DNA from: Bemisia tabaci
Taxonomy: Eukaryota; Arthropoda; Insecta; Hemiptera; Aleyrodidae
Assembly: GCF_918797505.1 (NCBI RefSeq)
Contig: NC_092800.1
Location: 32,292,263 to 32,356,262 of the forward strand
Length of the DNA stretch: 64,000 nt
Direction: 5' to 3'
Shown: in pieces, positions 31,335-43,326 of the stretch
Layout of the letters: each line of letters starts with the position of its first letter
Position numbering within the stretch: position 1 is the first letter of the stretch
Position numbers and translations under genes: made by a program
Notes under the pieces: generated by a model
Database searches by the model: none
What the model was told of the DNA's origin: nothing
The model's input: the letters and a program-made list of their open reading frames with translations, nothing else

Positions 31335-31734
31335 TAGAGGAAGAAAATTGTCCAACCTCGGATATGGATATGCATCGGATATGGCAATCAGCGCAATGGG
31401 ACACTTATAATTTGCTCGAATCAAACTTCTTTGAATTTTGTGTAATTTTAAGAACTCTACGATGAATAACATTTTATTAGAATAAATGAAATGCAAAAAG
31501 AAGGATCGCCCTACGCCAACTACTATAAAATGTATTTTCAGTGTGATTTTTTTCTTCCTTACCTTGTTCACCTTTTTTGTTATTCTAAAAATCAACTAAC
31601 TATCTTTAATATTCCTCTTACCCACGTCTATTAAAAATCAACTTCAAAATGTAGGAAGGAGGGTAATTTCCTCCTTTGCCCTCTCCAAACGTCGCACTAA
31701 GTCATCAAGTCATGATAACAGTGATGTGAATGAT
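31335..31734. other. Unique AT-rich stretch
   Basis: Between a MITE and the left edge of the tandem duplication. Nothing was recognised. Confidence 0.35.
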
Positions 31735-34500
31735 AAACAAGCAGTGAACTCCAACACAATGTGTTGATAAGGCGCGTCATTAACTCACACATATCAACCC
31801 CTTTAGTTTTTATTTACAAAGATTTCAAAATAGGCAAGTAGCACAACAAGAGAATTCATACGATTCAACTCTTCGACGACGCACTTTGACGAGACCGTGT
31901 ATTGTGAATGTAGAAAGCCATTCGAACGTGTTTAAGTTTTTTGATCTGCCCCCAGCAATACCTTATCAGATTCTTAAAGAAAAGTGCTACGGAATAATTT
32001 AAGCGAAGAAAGGAAAAATTCTGTCGAACTCCTGAAAGATACAGTCGATTTAAAAGTATTTTTGGGTTAAAATATCCTAATCTTCGGTACCTATTATAAA
32101 TCCCGATATATTATTGAAAAGAAATTGACTCGATATAAATGTAATTGCATTAAATATGTCTTGATTTTGTTATTTTAAACGTATTTCCATGGAAAGAAGT
32201 TCAACCATGTCCATGCTTTATTCATTCATGAATTGAAAGTAAGCAATCTACATCCCGAAAATCTACCGATTTGCCGTAAAAAATTGCAGAAACTTGATAT
32301 ACCAGGTCGATGCACCCACTCGTTGAATTTACCAACCAATTTCGTGGGTGCAAATATATAAAAATCAATGCTGTAGTCATTTTGGGTGCATTTATTTTTC
32401 ATGGAACAATAATAATTTCAATTCCGAAAAACCATCAATTTTCCGTATAAAATCGAAAAAAATCGAGATGTGTGACTCCCTGACGTGAAAATTAGATTCT
32501 ACGTGTAAAAATACTTACACATGGATATGCTGAACAGAAACCATGTGTGGACACAGTTAGGATACATAGCCCCAGAATACTTTTAAAGCGCCTTTACTTT
32601 CCAGAATCTTGACGGAATTTTTTTTTTGGCTTAAACGACTCAAGAGACACTGTAGTTAAAAACTATCAAGAATTTTCGATTTTGACACAAAACAAGCGGG
32701 TAAGCTCTAATACGTTGGTATTAGAGAAGCGCTCAGCATTGAGGGTCTGCCTGAAGTGAAGAAATATTCACCTTTTAAACCAATATATATTTACTTTATT
32801 TCAGAATTTTTATTAAAAACTAAATTACAGAAACTAAATTAAAGCTTTCTTAAATAGAATTTTTTTTTTCTTAAAATTTGAAAATTCAAATCTATAAGTT
32901 TTCGCGCTTTTTCGAAGAATGCCGTGGTTGGAGCTTCCTATAGTCATACTACTCGACATCAGCTGATAGCAAACAAAGGTTACCAAGGAAACCGTAAACG
33001 AGTAACAACTACCTACCGTCGCCAGAGCCAAAGACAAATAAGTCAAAGACACATAACCTAGATGTAAGCGAATTCTACTAAGGTCTCCGAATAAAGTTAT
33101 CACCGGTGGAAAATTTTTCGGAAATCAGAACGCGCATCTTGAACTTTCGAAAGTAATTATAGAATAACTATAAACCGCATAGCGAAGAGAGTTTTAGGAC
33201 TGTTATTTATTTCTCACGCTAATTTGCATTTAATCGTATTCACAGAGCTATTATGAGGTAATCAAAAAATAAATTTTCCTAAATGACGTTCCGTGCATCG
33301 ATGAGTTGGTGCGCCATTTGACCGCTTGAGCGCCCTACTATACTAGAGCTCTAGTGGCAAATCGAAATCAAAAAGCGCCGCCTATCGGCTGAGCGCTTAA
33401 AAAAATGTTCGTTCAGGCACACCATGCATTGTATGGTGTATTACGTTGGTATTCAATCCTTGCCTTCAGATCAAAATTCTTACAAGGAAGCCCCTTGCAA
33501 GAGGCGAATTTTTTGTAATTTCTCCCAATTTTTTCTCCGTTATATAGTTGAATTGCTTGCCAAATTCTGAGGTCAATTATATTTTACTGTAATTTATACA
33601 TTTCTTTTTTCCCCTTCATTTTATTTTTTGTTTGGGGAAGTTTCGTTGATTTCTTCGGATTTCGAATACTGTAACTTCTCTTCTATTCGGCCGATTTTTA
33701 TGAATGAGACCTCTTTCAATTCGTCTTTGAACGGAGAGTAAGGAAAAAAATTGCTAAGTACTCGCGAAACAATTTTTTCGAAAATTTGATGGATCCCAGC
33801 GTAACGGTGAAATGGGTAATCGAGTGAAAGTAATTAGGTCTGACTGTGACGAGGACCGCGAGGGTCGCCTTTTGTTCTTCAGCTGGGAAGCGACGCGGCG
33901 AACCGAGCCAGGACCGGGACACTACCTGGGTTTTGTGCCTGCCTGTGCACTATTTTGGCCTGATAGGGGAGTGAATTTCTGTATGGGCCACGGTTAGCAC
34001 ATGGTCTAATGAGTCTCGAGGTTCATCACAGATTGCACTTACCACTATCCTGCTGGCCCCGGCTATCAGAGCAAGGGGTACCAAATTTTGAAATCATAAC
34101 AGGGTTGTGGAGATCTGTCAAAGCAACGTTTTAAACAAAACGAAGAAGTGAAATTCTCATTCAACGAGTGCCGACCTGATCAGCCATCCTCGAATCAGTC
34201 CGCTTGCTTCCGCTTATATATGCATATTTTAAATCAGCGCGTCGCATTCTTAGGCTTTTTTTAAAAAAACCAAGTAACGTAGACTCTTGGTATTCACTGC
34301 ACATAAACTAATGAGCCCCAGAATGAGAAACAACTTAAAATCATAATTATTGACGGATAAATAAAATTTTTACACGCTTTGGAAAATCTCAGAAGTTCGC
34401 GGTAGTCACTTTTCGGTAAGGAACTAAGGGACTCGGTTATTGTATCGAGCAGGGTTCGAAACGATCGCAAAGGCGGTATACTACGTATACGCGCCAAAAA
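31735..34500. repeat. Tandem segmental duplication, unit 1
   Basis: Shares long blocks in the same order with 35681-38101. These include AACACAATGTGTTGATAAGG, AGATTTCAAAATAGGCAAG, CGATGCACCCACTCGTTG, AGCCCCTTGCAAGAGGCG, GTAACGTAGACTCTTGG and GGCGGTATACTACGTATACG. It has a private stretch at about 32690-33405. Homology fades beyond 34500 but may reach about 34590. No TIR, LTR ends or transposase was found. Confidence 0.8.
32690..33405. other. Insertion private to duplication unit 1
   Basis: About 715 bp present only in unit 1, between AATTTTCGATTTTGACAC and TTCGTTCAGGCACACC. An 89-codon minus-strand frame (33103-32834) is hydrophobic in two stretches, but I do not recognise it and there is no supporting context. 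Confidence 0.5.
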
Positions 34501-35058
34501 TGAAATTTTTCTAATTTTATTTTCTACTATTTAGAAAGATCATTAGTTTAATTTTTAAAAGAGAGGCGAGCCAATAGAACGACGAATTCATATTAACGTT
34601 TAGACATGGACTTATTTTTGCCAATTTTTACGGTGGGTTAAAAGTGAATACGAGAAGGCGAAATTTGAATAAGGAGAGGGAGAGGAGGGGGGAAAATCTC
34701 CTAAAATTACTTAGAATGTATTAAAAGTGACCCCCAAAAGAAAGGTAAACTTAAAATATAGGGAGAAGGGCAATTGCCTAGGTCCCTGAGTCACGAATGC
34801 TGAGAATTAACTTTTATTTGCCGGCCAGGTTGGCCGAGTGGTCCGCGGGTCTGACTCTAGGTCAATAAGTCCCGGGTTCGAATCCCGGTGGTGGCGTCTA
34901 ATTTTCACGGAGTTGACGAGTAGATCTGCTGAAAACAGATTCTCCTCGGCCCTAATCCCTGAAAATTGGAAAAGCCTGGAGCATGGAGATCCCACGATGT
35001 CTACAGACACTAAACATTGTCTAAAGTTGGCTGAAGGTGCTAGACACGAAGCCATTAA

Positions 35059-35651
35059 CATACATACATATAAGTCGCTTTACAGCACTCCCTCGCGCTC
35101 TACGACTCCTAACCTCCACTGCTCTCTTTCAAACCACAAATCTTGGGGGATTGAGCACCTTAACATTTCTGCTTCAATCCCTTCCCTCCAACCTTTCATT
35201 GGGCGCCCTCTGCGTTTTCTCCCAGGAGGAACCCAGTCAAGGACCTTCTTCGGCAACCTGTCTCCTGCCATTCTCTGGACATGACCATACCAAATGAGTT
35301 GTTTTGTCATAATGTCATGCACGATGGTCTGCTTGGCATCCATGATATCCCGTACCGTCTCATTCCTGACGCGATCCTTTCTGGAAATATCAGCAGATCT
35401 ACGCCAGAAGTCCATCTCTGTTGCCTCTAAAACCTCCCGGGTCCGCTGTTTCATCGGCCATACTTCACACCCGTAGGTTGCTATGCTCTTGACAATCGCG
35501 TTGTAGATCCTTCTTTTGTTCTCTTTGGAGATCCTTTGGTCCCAAAGGACTCCATTTAACATAGCGATTGCCCTCCTACCCTGCATATTCCTGTTCTTGA
35601 TGGCCTGGTCCAATCTTCCATCCTGGGTTAGAAAAACTCCTAAATATTTAG
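35059..35651 (-). mobile_element. 5'-truncated LINE insertion 2 with 11-bp target duplication
   Basis: GAAGCCATTAA at 35048-35058 and 35652-35662 brackets a reverse-orientation LINE 3' end with a TATATGTATGTATG tail. It is from the same family as the insertion at 14065-14747 and is truncated slightly further in. Confidence 0.87.
35080..35649 (-). pseudogene. LINE reverse transcriptase C-terminal fragment, second copy
   Basis: An open frame of 189 residues starts at KYLGVFLTQDGRLDQAI, directly at the 5' truncation. It continues through RRAIAMLNGVLWDQRISK, YGCEVW, TEMDFWRRSAD, IVHDIMTKQLIWYGHVQRM and PPGRKRRGRPMKGW. It aligns without gaps to most of the copy at 14088-14729, with many conservative differences. 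There is no stop before the natural end. No in-frame ATG precedes the reverse transcriptase part, so it is not expressible as the native protein. Confidence 0.87.
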
Positions 35652-35680
35652 GAAGCCATTAAACCAGCAGAAAAAAAAGA

Positions 35681-38101
35681 AAAACAAGCAGTGAACTCCA
35701 ACACAATGTGTTGATAAGGCGCGTCATTAACTCGCACATATCAACCCCTTTAGTTTTCACTTACAGAGATTTCAAAATAGGCAAGTAGCACAACAAGAGA
35801 ATTCACGATCCAACATTGCGAGGTCAACGACGCACCTTGACGAGACCGTGTATTGTGAATGTAGAAAGCTACTCGATCGAATTTAAGTTTTTTGATCCAC
35901 TTACCTCAAGCATAATCTTATCAGATTCTTGAAGAAAAGTGCTACAGAATAATTTAAGCGAAGAAAGGAAAAATTCTGTCGAATTCCTAGAAGATAAAGT
36001 CGATTTAAAGGTATTTTGGGGCTAAAATACCCAAATCACCGGTAGTACCTATAAATCCCGTTATATTATTGAAAAGAAATTGACTCGATATAAATGCAAT
36101 TACATTAAATATGTCTTGATTTTGTTATTTTAAACGTCTTTCCATGCAAAGAAGTTCAACCATGTCATTGCTTTATTTATTCATGAATTGAAAGTAAGCA
36201 ATCTACATCCCGAAAATCTACTGATTTGCCGTAAAAAATTGCAGAAACTTGATATACCAGGTCGATGCACCCACTCGTTGAATTTACCAACCAATTTTGT
36301 GAGTGCAAATGTGTATGCTATAGTCATTTTGGGTGCATTTATTTTTCATGAAACAATAATAATTTCAATCCCGAAAAACCATCAATTTTCCGTATAAAAT
36401 CGAAAAAATCAAAATATGTCAACTCCCCGACGTGAAAATTAGATTCTACGTATGTAAATACTTACGTATCGATATGCTGAACAGAAACTATGTGTGGACA
36501 CAGTCAGAAGCCGCGGCAACATTAATTCAACAGAAAAACTGTAAAAATTAGATAGGATTTTAGCCGCTTTGCCCGCCTCTCCTCGTTACTTACAACAAAC
36601 CGTTCTTATACTCATCTCAAAATTTTTCTCAGAGCTTTGGGTTATTATCAGCTTCCATGTAAATCCCGGTTCGATGGCCGAATCGGCTGCCAAAAAAGCA
36701 AGCCACTGTTGAAGGGTTCTATGAGAAATTCGTGATATTATCGGCTCTCAGGAAATTACCCCATGGCTAAAATTGGTGGTATAAATGTTTAAGTGCTTAA
36801 AATAATCGTATTCAAGAAACTAAGGCATTAAACTATGGAGTCAATTTCTTTTTAATGATATAACGGGATTTACTACCGATGATTTAGCTATTATAGCCCC
36901 AGAATGCTTTTAAAGCGCCTTTACGTTCCAGAGTCTCGACGGAATTTTTTTTTTTTTGGGGGGGGGGGGGGGGGGGCTTAAACGATTCAAGAGACACTGT
37001 AGTTAAAAATATAAAGATTTTTCGATTTGGACGTGTAAAAAATGTTTAACTTGTTCAGGCACACCGTGTATTGTATGGAGTGCTGCTGTTATTCGACCCT
37101 TGTCTTCAGGTCAAAATTCTTACAAAGAAGCCCCTTGCAAGAGGCGAATTTTTTGTAATTTCTCCCAGTTTTTTCACTGTTAGGTATATAATTGAATTTC
37201 TTGTCAAATTCTGAGGTCATTTATATTTAATTGTAATTTATACATTTCTTTTTTTTCCCTTTATTTTATTTTCTCGATGGAGAAGTTTCGTTGATTTCTT
37301 CGGATTTCGATTACTGTAACTTCTCTTCTATTCAGCCGATTTTTATGAATGAGGTCTCTTTTTATTTGTGTTTTAACGGAGAGTAAGGAATAAATTGCTA
37401 AACACACGCGAAACAATTTTTTTTGAAAATTGGATGAATCCTAGCGTGACGGTGAAATGGTTAATGAAGCGTAAGTAATTGGGCGAGGGGCTGAGGGTCC
37501 CGGCCGCCTGGCGACCGTCATCAGCTATTGTTCGTCGGGACGCCGACGCAGTGGTCAGGAGCGTGGGGAACAGAGGAGTAGGTGGATTCCTGTATGAGCC
37601 ACGTTTAGCAAATGGTCTAAAGAGTCTCGAGGCTCATCACAGATTGCACTTACACAGATTGCAATATCAGAGCACGGGTACCAACTTTTGAAAATCATAA
37701 CAGCCGTGTGGAGATCTGTCAAAGCAACGTTTTGAACAAAACGGAGTGAGTGAAATTCTCATTCAAGGAGTGCCGAACTGGTCAGCCATCTCGAATCAGT
37801 TCGCTTGCTTCTGCTTATATATGCATATTTTAAATCAGCGCGTCGTACTCTTAGGCTTTCTTTAAAAAAACCAAGTAACGTAGACTCTTGGTATTCACTG
37901 CACATAAACTAAAAAGCCCCAGAATGAGAAACAATTTTAAATCATAATTATTGACGCATAAATAAACTTTTTACATGCTTTGGAAAATCTTAGAAGTTCG
38001 CGGTAGTCACTTTTCGGTAAGGAACTAAGGGACTCGGTTATTGTATCGAGCAGGGTTCGAAACGATCGCAAAGGCGGTATACTACGTATACGCGCTAAAA
38101 A
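35681..38101. repeat. Tandem segmental duplication, unit 2
   Basis: Direct copy of unit 1 (31735-34500). It lacks the 715-bp private part and carries instead about 370 bp of private sequence at 36510-36885. Its T10-G2 tract has become T13-G19 (36945-36976). Homology may extend weakly to about 38200. Confidence 0.8.
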
Positions 38102-38199
38102 ACTTTTATTTATTTATTCTTTGACAATTTTAAAAGATGAGAAGTTTAATTTTTTGAAAGAGGGACAAGCCTTGAGAACGATGAGTTTCAACGGATGTT

Positions 38200-38735
38200 T
38201 TCCTCGAGTAAGACAACCACGTGCCGAGAAACCCTTTGATCCTCCCTCATTTACATTGGACGGTCGGCGGAAGAAGATGCAGGGATATTTTAATCATTTT
38301 CAAGGTGTGTCTTAATTAACTTACTTAGAGCGTATGGAAATAACACTGGCGCATCATCGAGCGAAACACTCCACACACGATCCATTCACGTCGCGAAACT
38401 GCCTTTCACGGATGATTCAATTCAGTTCGGAAATGACAAAGCACCGGGAAGCCTAATAATGTTCGCGAACTTTCTGAAGAGCTAAACTTGGGCACACTTA
38501 TGGCTCAAAAAGGCATGATAAAAGCCGAGATTCGCGCGAGGGAGCTCTCGCGCTAGTTTCGCAACATTTCATTTTCCACCGGGTCTAAAAGAGCTCCGAG
38601 TTTTCGAGTGCGAGCTTAATTCTCGGTGCCATAATTTTGCCTAAACGCACCGACGTTGAAGCAATTTGGAGCAGTTTTTGATCGTAAAAAAGGAACGTTA
38701 GAAGCGGAGATAATATTTTGCAGCAAGCTTTCTGC
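38200..38735. other. Unique stretch, nothing recognised
   Basis: Contains GAGCTCTCGCGC-type GC-rich pieces but no recognisable gene or shared repeat. Confidence 0.35.
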
Positions 38736-38738
38736 TAA

Positions 38739-39290
38739 ATGGACCACTAGACAAGGTCTGAATTTGAGCAATCTGATACAGGTTTCTTAACCAGAATTTC
38801 ACGCAGAATACGATTCACACAACGAAAATTACTGAAACCAACTCCTAACGAAGATATTAACATTTGTATTTCACATTGGTGACGAGGAATTTGAACTGCC
38901 CGCTTACAAGAAACTCAAAGCTCTACGTGAGTCAAATCGCGCACTACAACGTTGTTAGCAAGCTTCTCAATCGAGCAATGTTCATTTCCCACCATGTGTT
39001 GTTCAAACTATAGGCAATTTGCTACAGCTGATCCAAAGCGTCAAGATTGAGGTTGCCAGAATTTTATAGCGCTGAGACTGCCATGATAACGTTTAGCGCG
39101 CGATATGAATTACGCAGAGCATTGAGTTTTCATGAGCGGGTGGTTTGAATTCACGCATCAAGAATCATTGAATATCTTCGTAAGTATTTAATTTCGGTAA
39201 TTTTTGTTGTTCGCATCGTGTTCTCCGTGAAATTTTAGTTACGAAACATGTATCAGAATGCTGAAATTCGTACCTTGTCTAGTGGTCCAT
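38739..39290. mobile_element. 552-bp MITE with TAA target duplication
   Basis: The ends ATGGACCACTAGACAAGGT and inverse extend as about 120-bp imperfect inverted repeats (through CACGCAGAATACGAT and ATCGTGTTCTCCGTG). TAA lies on both sides (38736-38738, 39291-39293), as expected for PIF/Harbinger-type insertion. The interior is non-coding. Confidence 0.8.
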
Positions 39291-39317
39291 TAAGAGGAGA
39301 AGCTATATTTTCGAAGA

Positions 39318-39397
39318 AATGGAGATGTTGCATCTGTGAGGAATTTGCGATTTGACCATTGATTCTTATGTAAAAGTCCGCGAGAGACACGATAAAG
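39318..39397. repeat. Lone end of MITE family C
   Basis: AATGGAGATGTTGCATCTG through GATTCTTATGTAAAAGTCCG and GAGAGACACGAT matches the family C left end. The sequence then diverges, so only about 80 bp remain. Confidence 0.65.
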
Positions 39398-39897
39398 AGC
39401 GGTAGTCGAAAAACTTACTGTCCTAGTTTCTGTATTTAATAACGTTTTGTACGATTTTTAACTTCATTAGAAGAACAAGTGACCTAATTTAAGGAGAAAT
39501 ATCCTCAAATTTACCGCCGAGAAGATTTCTTTATGAGTTTGTAAAGAAAATAATGTTTTCTTAGAGAAGAAAAGATGCTTTCATACAAAGGAAAGTCACT
39601 TACATAAGCAGAAACTCGCTTTTGTTCACCTATTTTATTCTTGATTCAAAATAAAATCTTCTTGACGGCATACTCCATAATGTTCCTTTATCTCTCTTAT
39701 CTCGACTTATTTTGCAAGGAAAGTTCCGTACTCTTAAAGGATGCCTGTCATTCTTATTGTTGGTATGTTGGAGTGCCTTCAATTTCGTGTGATACTTTCC
39801 AACACCTCTATTTTGCAATAGTGAAGCGCTGTGGCACCTGGCACCTGGCACGTGGCACGCTGCGGCGCGGCCAGCCAGCCAGCACGGAACGTGCATT

Positions 39898-39970
39898 GGC
39901 GCCTACAAACCTAAGGGATACCTCAAGCATAGCGCAATGCGTGAAGTATCTGCTTAGGTTTGTAGGCGCC
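39898..39970. repeat. Hairpin version of the 52-bp minisatellite unit
   Basis: GGCGCCTACAAACCTAA and its inverse TTAGGTTTGTAGGCGCC enclose AGCGCAATGCGTGAAGTATC. The flanks (TGGCAGCACG and similar) also match the array at 11290-11535 in reverse, so both come from one larger dispersed repeat. Confidence 0.7.
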
Positions 39971-40221
39971 AGTGCGCGTTTCGTACTGGCAGCACGTCGC
40001 ATCGCTCCGCTTTATGTTAGGGTCTATTATTTCAACTCGCGGAGGCAGCGTTTTTCAACTCATGATTTTTATATATTTGCTCACTCTGCACGGATTACTT
40101 TAATTTAAATTGATAAAAAAAATATATGTATATGAAAGGAAAATGTAATGTGTGTTTTGTAAATATTAAGAGTTTCCTTGTCGTATTTAATGATTTTCAA
40201 AGCACATTAATTTTTTTTTTA

Positions 40222-40436
40222 TATGTTGTGCTTTTACTGTGCTGCAGCGTGGTGTGAGCGCAACCAAACGCTCAAAATAGAACGTATTGGGCTCTGAAAT
40301 ATCGATATACAAATGGGCTAAAACCGAAGATTGCGTGCTTCTCGGTTTTTCCCTATTTTATTCATTTGTGCATAGTTTCTTTTGACAAAACTACTGCTCA
40401 TTGACTGTAATATCGATGCCATCGCTTGGAAAGGTT
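40222..40436. repeat. Dispersed repeat, copy 2 of 2
   Basis: Matches 3186-3478 in block order (ACTGTGCTGCAGCGTG; CAACCAAACGCTCAA; ACAAATGGGCTAAAACC). The open frame of the other copy is not kept here. Confidence 0.6.
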
Positions 40437-40439
40437 TTG

Positions 40440-42070
40440 CAAATATTTGTCACGTTTTAAAAATGTAAATGTTTTTAAAATAAAGTAATATTTCCATTAA
40501 AAAAAGTATTTATAAGGTTTATTTTTCATCGAAAATGTTAAGGATGGAAATAAAATCAAATATTCACCCATGAAAATTCAAAAAGATTGATCAAAAGAAG
40601 GAAATAACATTTCATTTAAAAAATGAGGTACCACAACAACTCTTCCGTCTCTCTCAATTTCCTTATTTCTTTATTGTCAATAAAATTTTACATACGGACA
40701 ACAATTACAAACACAATTTTACATATGACACTTGGACCAAGTCACTGTTGCTCATTTCACGCGTGGGGGTAAACTACTGGACAAAACAGGTGTGCGGACA
40801 AAAAATCGTTGACGGAATGCCCTGAAACCATAATTTCCTACGAGAAGTTTTAAAAAGAAAACATGCAACTGAGTTCTTGCTTGCTGCTTGAATGCTTTTT
40901 GTTGTATAAAGTTGGGCATCAATAATCAAAAGACTTTGAGGCGTTTTGTTTTTATTTTTGCCGCGTAAAAATAGCTGGTGAATTTACTAATGAACAACAA
41001 TTACTAAAATTAACTCGTGCTGGTGTGTAACTCATATAAATGAATTTAACACCACAACGGTAAGGCTAGACCGGGGCGGAACACAGTCCGACCCACTTGT
41101 AATTTCGTGGAAATATATCATCCAGGCTCTCTTGATTAAAACGGATAAGATTCTACCTCTGGGAATACCCTCAGAGAAATAATTCATGACTTCGCGTTTT
41201 GACAGTGCACGAGGTTTACCTGCAATATTTTTAGCGCAAGTTGGAACAAATTAATGAGCAAATTTACCAACTTTCAATATAAGCTACCCCAACGATATTT
41301 GCTCACGTACGGCGTTAACTTTCGAACGCTTTTAAGGTCTCACGGTACGTTAAATATTGTTACGTTATCGTTATATCCGTAAATATCGTTAAATCTAGGT
41401 TGTAAAACTCTTGTGATTTTTTAGTTTGTGCTATTTCATCGTTCCCGTCTGAGTACAGTTGTGGAAAGAATTTATTTTAGAATTAAATGAACCTCTTTTC
41501 CGTATCGGATAATTTGGTGTGTTTTCCCTCTTGCCTCTCTTAAGTTTGTGGTACTGGCTGACAGGAGATAAAACAGGAAAGAATTACCGTTTAAAGATTT
41601 ATTTATTTTTAAAGATAGAAATTAATTTCAAATAAATGTTATTTCAATGATCCAAGTGTTTTGTCTTTCTTTATCATCGAAAGCTACAGCAAAAATTTAA
41701 GATAAGGAAAAACCAATAATATTCGACGGACATTCCTTATAGCAATTGCATCTTTTCCTAGACGAAAGAATGTGACCACATTTCCACGTTGCAAGATGTC
41801 CACACTTATTTCAGTGTATTTTTACAGGGGGACTGTTGGGGATTTCTCACTGAAAATTTCACCAATTTCTTCCCTGGACACACGCAAAAATAGGCAAAAT
41901 CTTTGACATACATTGCACTGTCACATCCTCGCCAGAATTATTTGAGTCAGTTTTACAAACTAGAAATAGACGTTCCTTCATCTGGGTAACGATGATCTGA
42001 CGCGCTGCATTAAGAGGGAATTATCTCCTTCCTGAATATTCGCGTTCAGAAGGATCAAATGTTGCAGATC
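40440..42070. other. AT-rich stretch without recognised genes
   Basis: About 1.6 kb with no frame above 60 codons of interest, no inverted repeat and no shared repeat that I could see. Confidence 0.4.
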
Positions 42071-42099
42071 GCCATTATCAACATCGCAGCTCTAGATAA

Positions 42100-42470
42100 G
42101 TGTTTTTAGACTTCCACCACATAAAATGCACATTAGAGAACGGCCAATATGGCACCGTATTCCGCAGAGCTTCTGAGTGCGTGCTTTGCCGAATATGTGG
42201 AGGAGTAACAGAGGAAAGCGGGTCATTCCCATGACAAACTACCCCCATAAACCACCTTGTTACTCTCCTAATATGAATAAACTGCACACTTACTCCCACT
42301 CGTTCTACCCCCTTCTCCTCTCTCGATGAGCTCTGAACTACTCTTCCCAGATGTCCCCTCCTTCTGCATTTTGCACACATTCCTTCCTCAACTCTACATT
42401 CCGCCTTCGGGGCAATAGATTTCTTTTTCGAATACGCTCAGTCGATTCTCGATTCTCCACAAGGAGGATT
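42100..42470 (-). pseudogene. Possible decayed retroelement gag remnant
   Basis: The minus strand near 42380-42330 reads CAKCRRRGHLGRVVQS, which resembles a retroviral-type zinc knuckle (CxxCxxxGHxxxxC) with the last cysteine replaced by valine. It is preceded by basic RKRN...PRRR segments in a neighbouring frame. The frame is broken and no other retroelement domain is present. This is weak evidence. Confidence 0.2.
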
Positions 42471-42525
42471 GCAGATAAAGAGAAAACATATTTTACGCCA
42501 TCAAAAAAATTTAAATGAAACCGGA

Positions 42526-42759
42526 GCACGGTGGATCGAGTCAATGAGAGAGGTCGGAAAATTTTTGACTAAAACTGCGAATCTTGATGTTGTTTATCTC
42601 GTCACGTTTAAAATTTCAAGGGGGGCTTCTAGAAGACAATTTTACGATGAAACCCATGATACCACTTTTAGAACCTCAAAGTTTTGTATGAGCGGAGTTA
42701 AGAGCATTTCAAGTTTTCAAATTTTGTCTGACCTCTCCGATTGACTCGTCTCACTGTGC
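42526..42759. mobile_element. MITE family A, best-preserved copy
   Basis: Starts GCACGGTGGATCGAGTC and ends GACTCG(T)CTCACTGTGC. AATGAGAGAGGTCGGA and TCTGACCTCTCCGATT continue the arms. It is 234 bp with no coding capacity. The target duplication is not clear. Confidence 0.8.
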
Positions 42760-42830
42760 GGGGATACATAATAACGGTTTAAAGTTTACATTGAAAATGG
42801 AGCTTTCAGGAAAAGCTGTTTGAAGTTTCA

Positions 42831-42982
42831 ATTGGACTGCATTTTGAAATAAGGAACTACAGTTTCCGGAACTACGATTTTGTATTCGTAAAAACCATAT
42901 CTACAGAGAAACTAATGTTACATTCGTTGTTTTTAAAACTGAGTCAGAAATTGTGGTTCCCTAATTCCAAAATTCAGTCCAA
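42831..42982. repeat. Fold-back with ATTGGACTGCATTTTG ends, copy 1
   Basis: ATTGGACTGCATTTTGAAAT, AGGAACTAC on the left and inverse ...AAATTCAGTCCAAT on the right. Arms of about 30 bp are separated by about 90 bp. Confidence 0.6.
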
Positions 42983-43326
42983 TAATCATATGCGGAGTTA
43001 CGACTCGGCAGTTTGTACGTGAATCAAAACTAACCTATGGTAGGTCAGTTGCGCTGGTCACAAAAGCACGATTTGACGGTCCGAAACCTATTGATTAACA
43101 AAATATAATCGAATCCAAACGCCTCCTTTATCAGACCAATATTCGCAAAGATATCGCTCCTCAAAAACACAAACCATGACTTCTTCCATATTCGATATAC
43201 TAATTAGTGATATGCACACTATACGTCTTGTCCTCCAAATCCCTCAAATATAGTTATAGGAAACATGCTTTAGTGTAGGTATCCTTACTTCCATCTTCCT
43301 TGATTACTGTCTAAAATGCATTATTT

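Larger units (their letters stand above)
34821..35684 (+). mobile_element. tRNA-derived SINE, interrupted by a LINE
   Basis: The head (34823-34894) has a polymerase III A box TGGCCGAGTGG (34831-34841) and B box GGTTCGAATCC (34875-34885), with a perfect T-stem CCGGG/CCCGG. The acceptor stem pairs only partly (GCCA with TGGC, three mismatches), so it is tRNA-like and not a tRNA gene. A body of about 165 bp follows to GAAGCCATTAA. After the LINE (35059-35651) and the repeated GAAGCCATTAA, the SINE resumes and ends in an A-rich tail (35671-35684). It sits exactly between the two duplication units. Confidence 0.75.

Noticed and set aside
32834..33103. Hydrophobic 89-codon minus-strand frame in the unit 1 insertion
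   Set aside because: It is absent from unit 2, with no recognised family, signal or transcript support, so it is listed only as part of the private insertion.
34823..34894. Possible functional tRNA gene (A and B boxes, perfect T-stem)
   Set aside because: The acceptor stem has three mismatches of seven and the anticodon arm does not fold convincingly. A SINE body and A-tail follow, so it is a SINE head.
31735..38101. LTR retrotransposon with the two units as LTRs
   Set aside because: The units do not start TG or end CA, they are over 2.4 kb, and between them there is only a SINE and a LINE fragment with no gag or pol.
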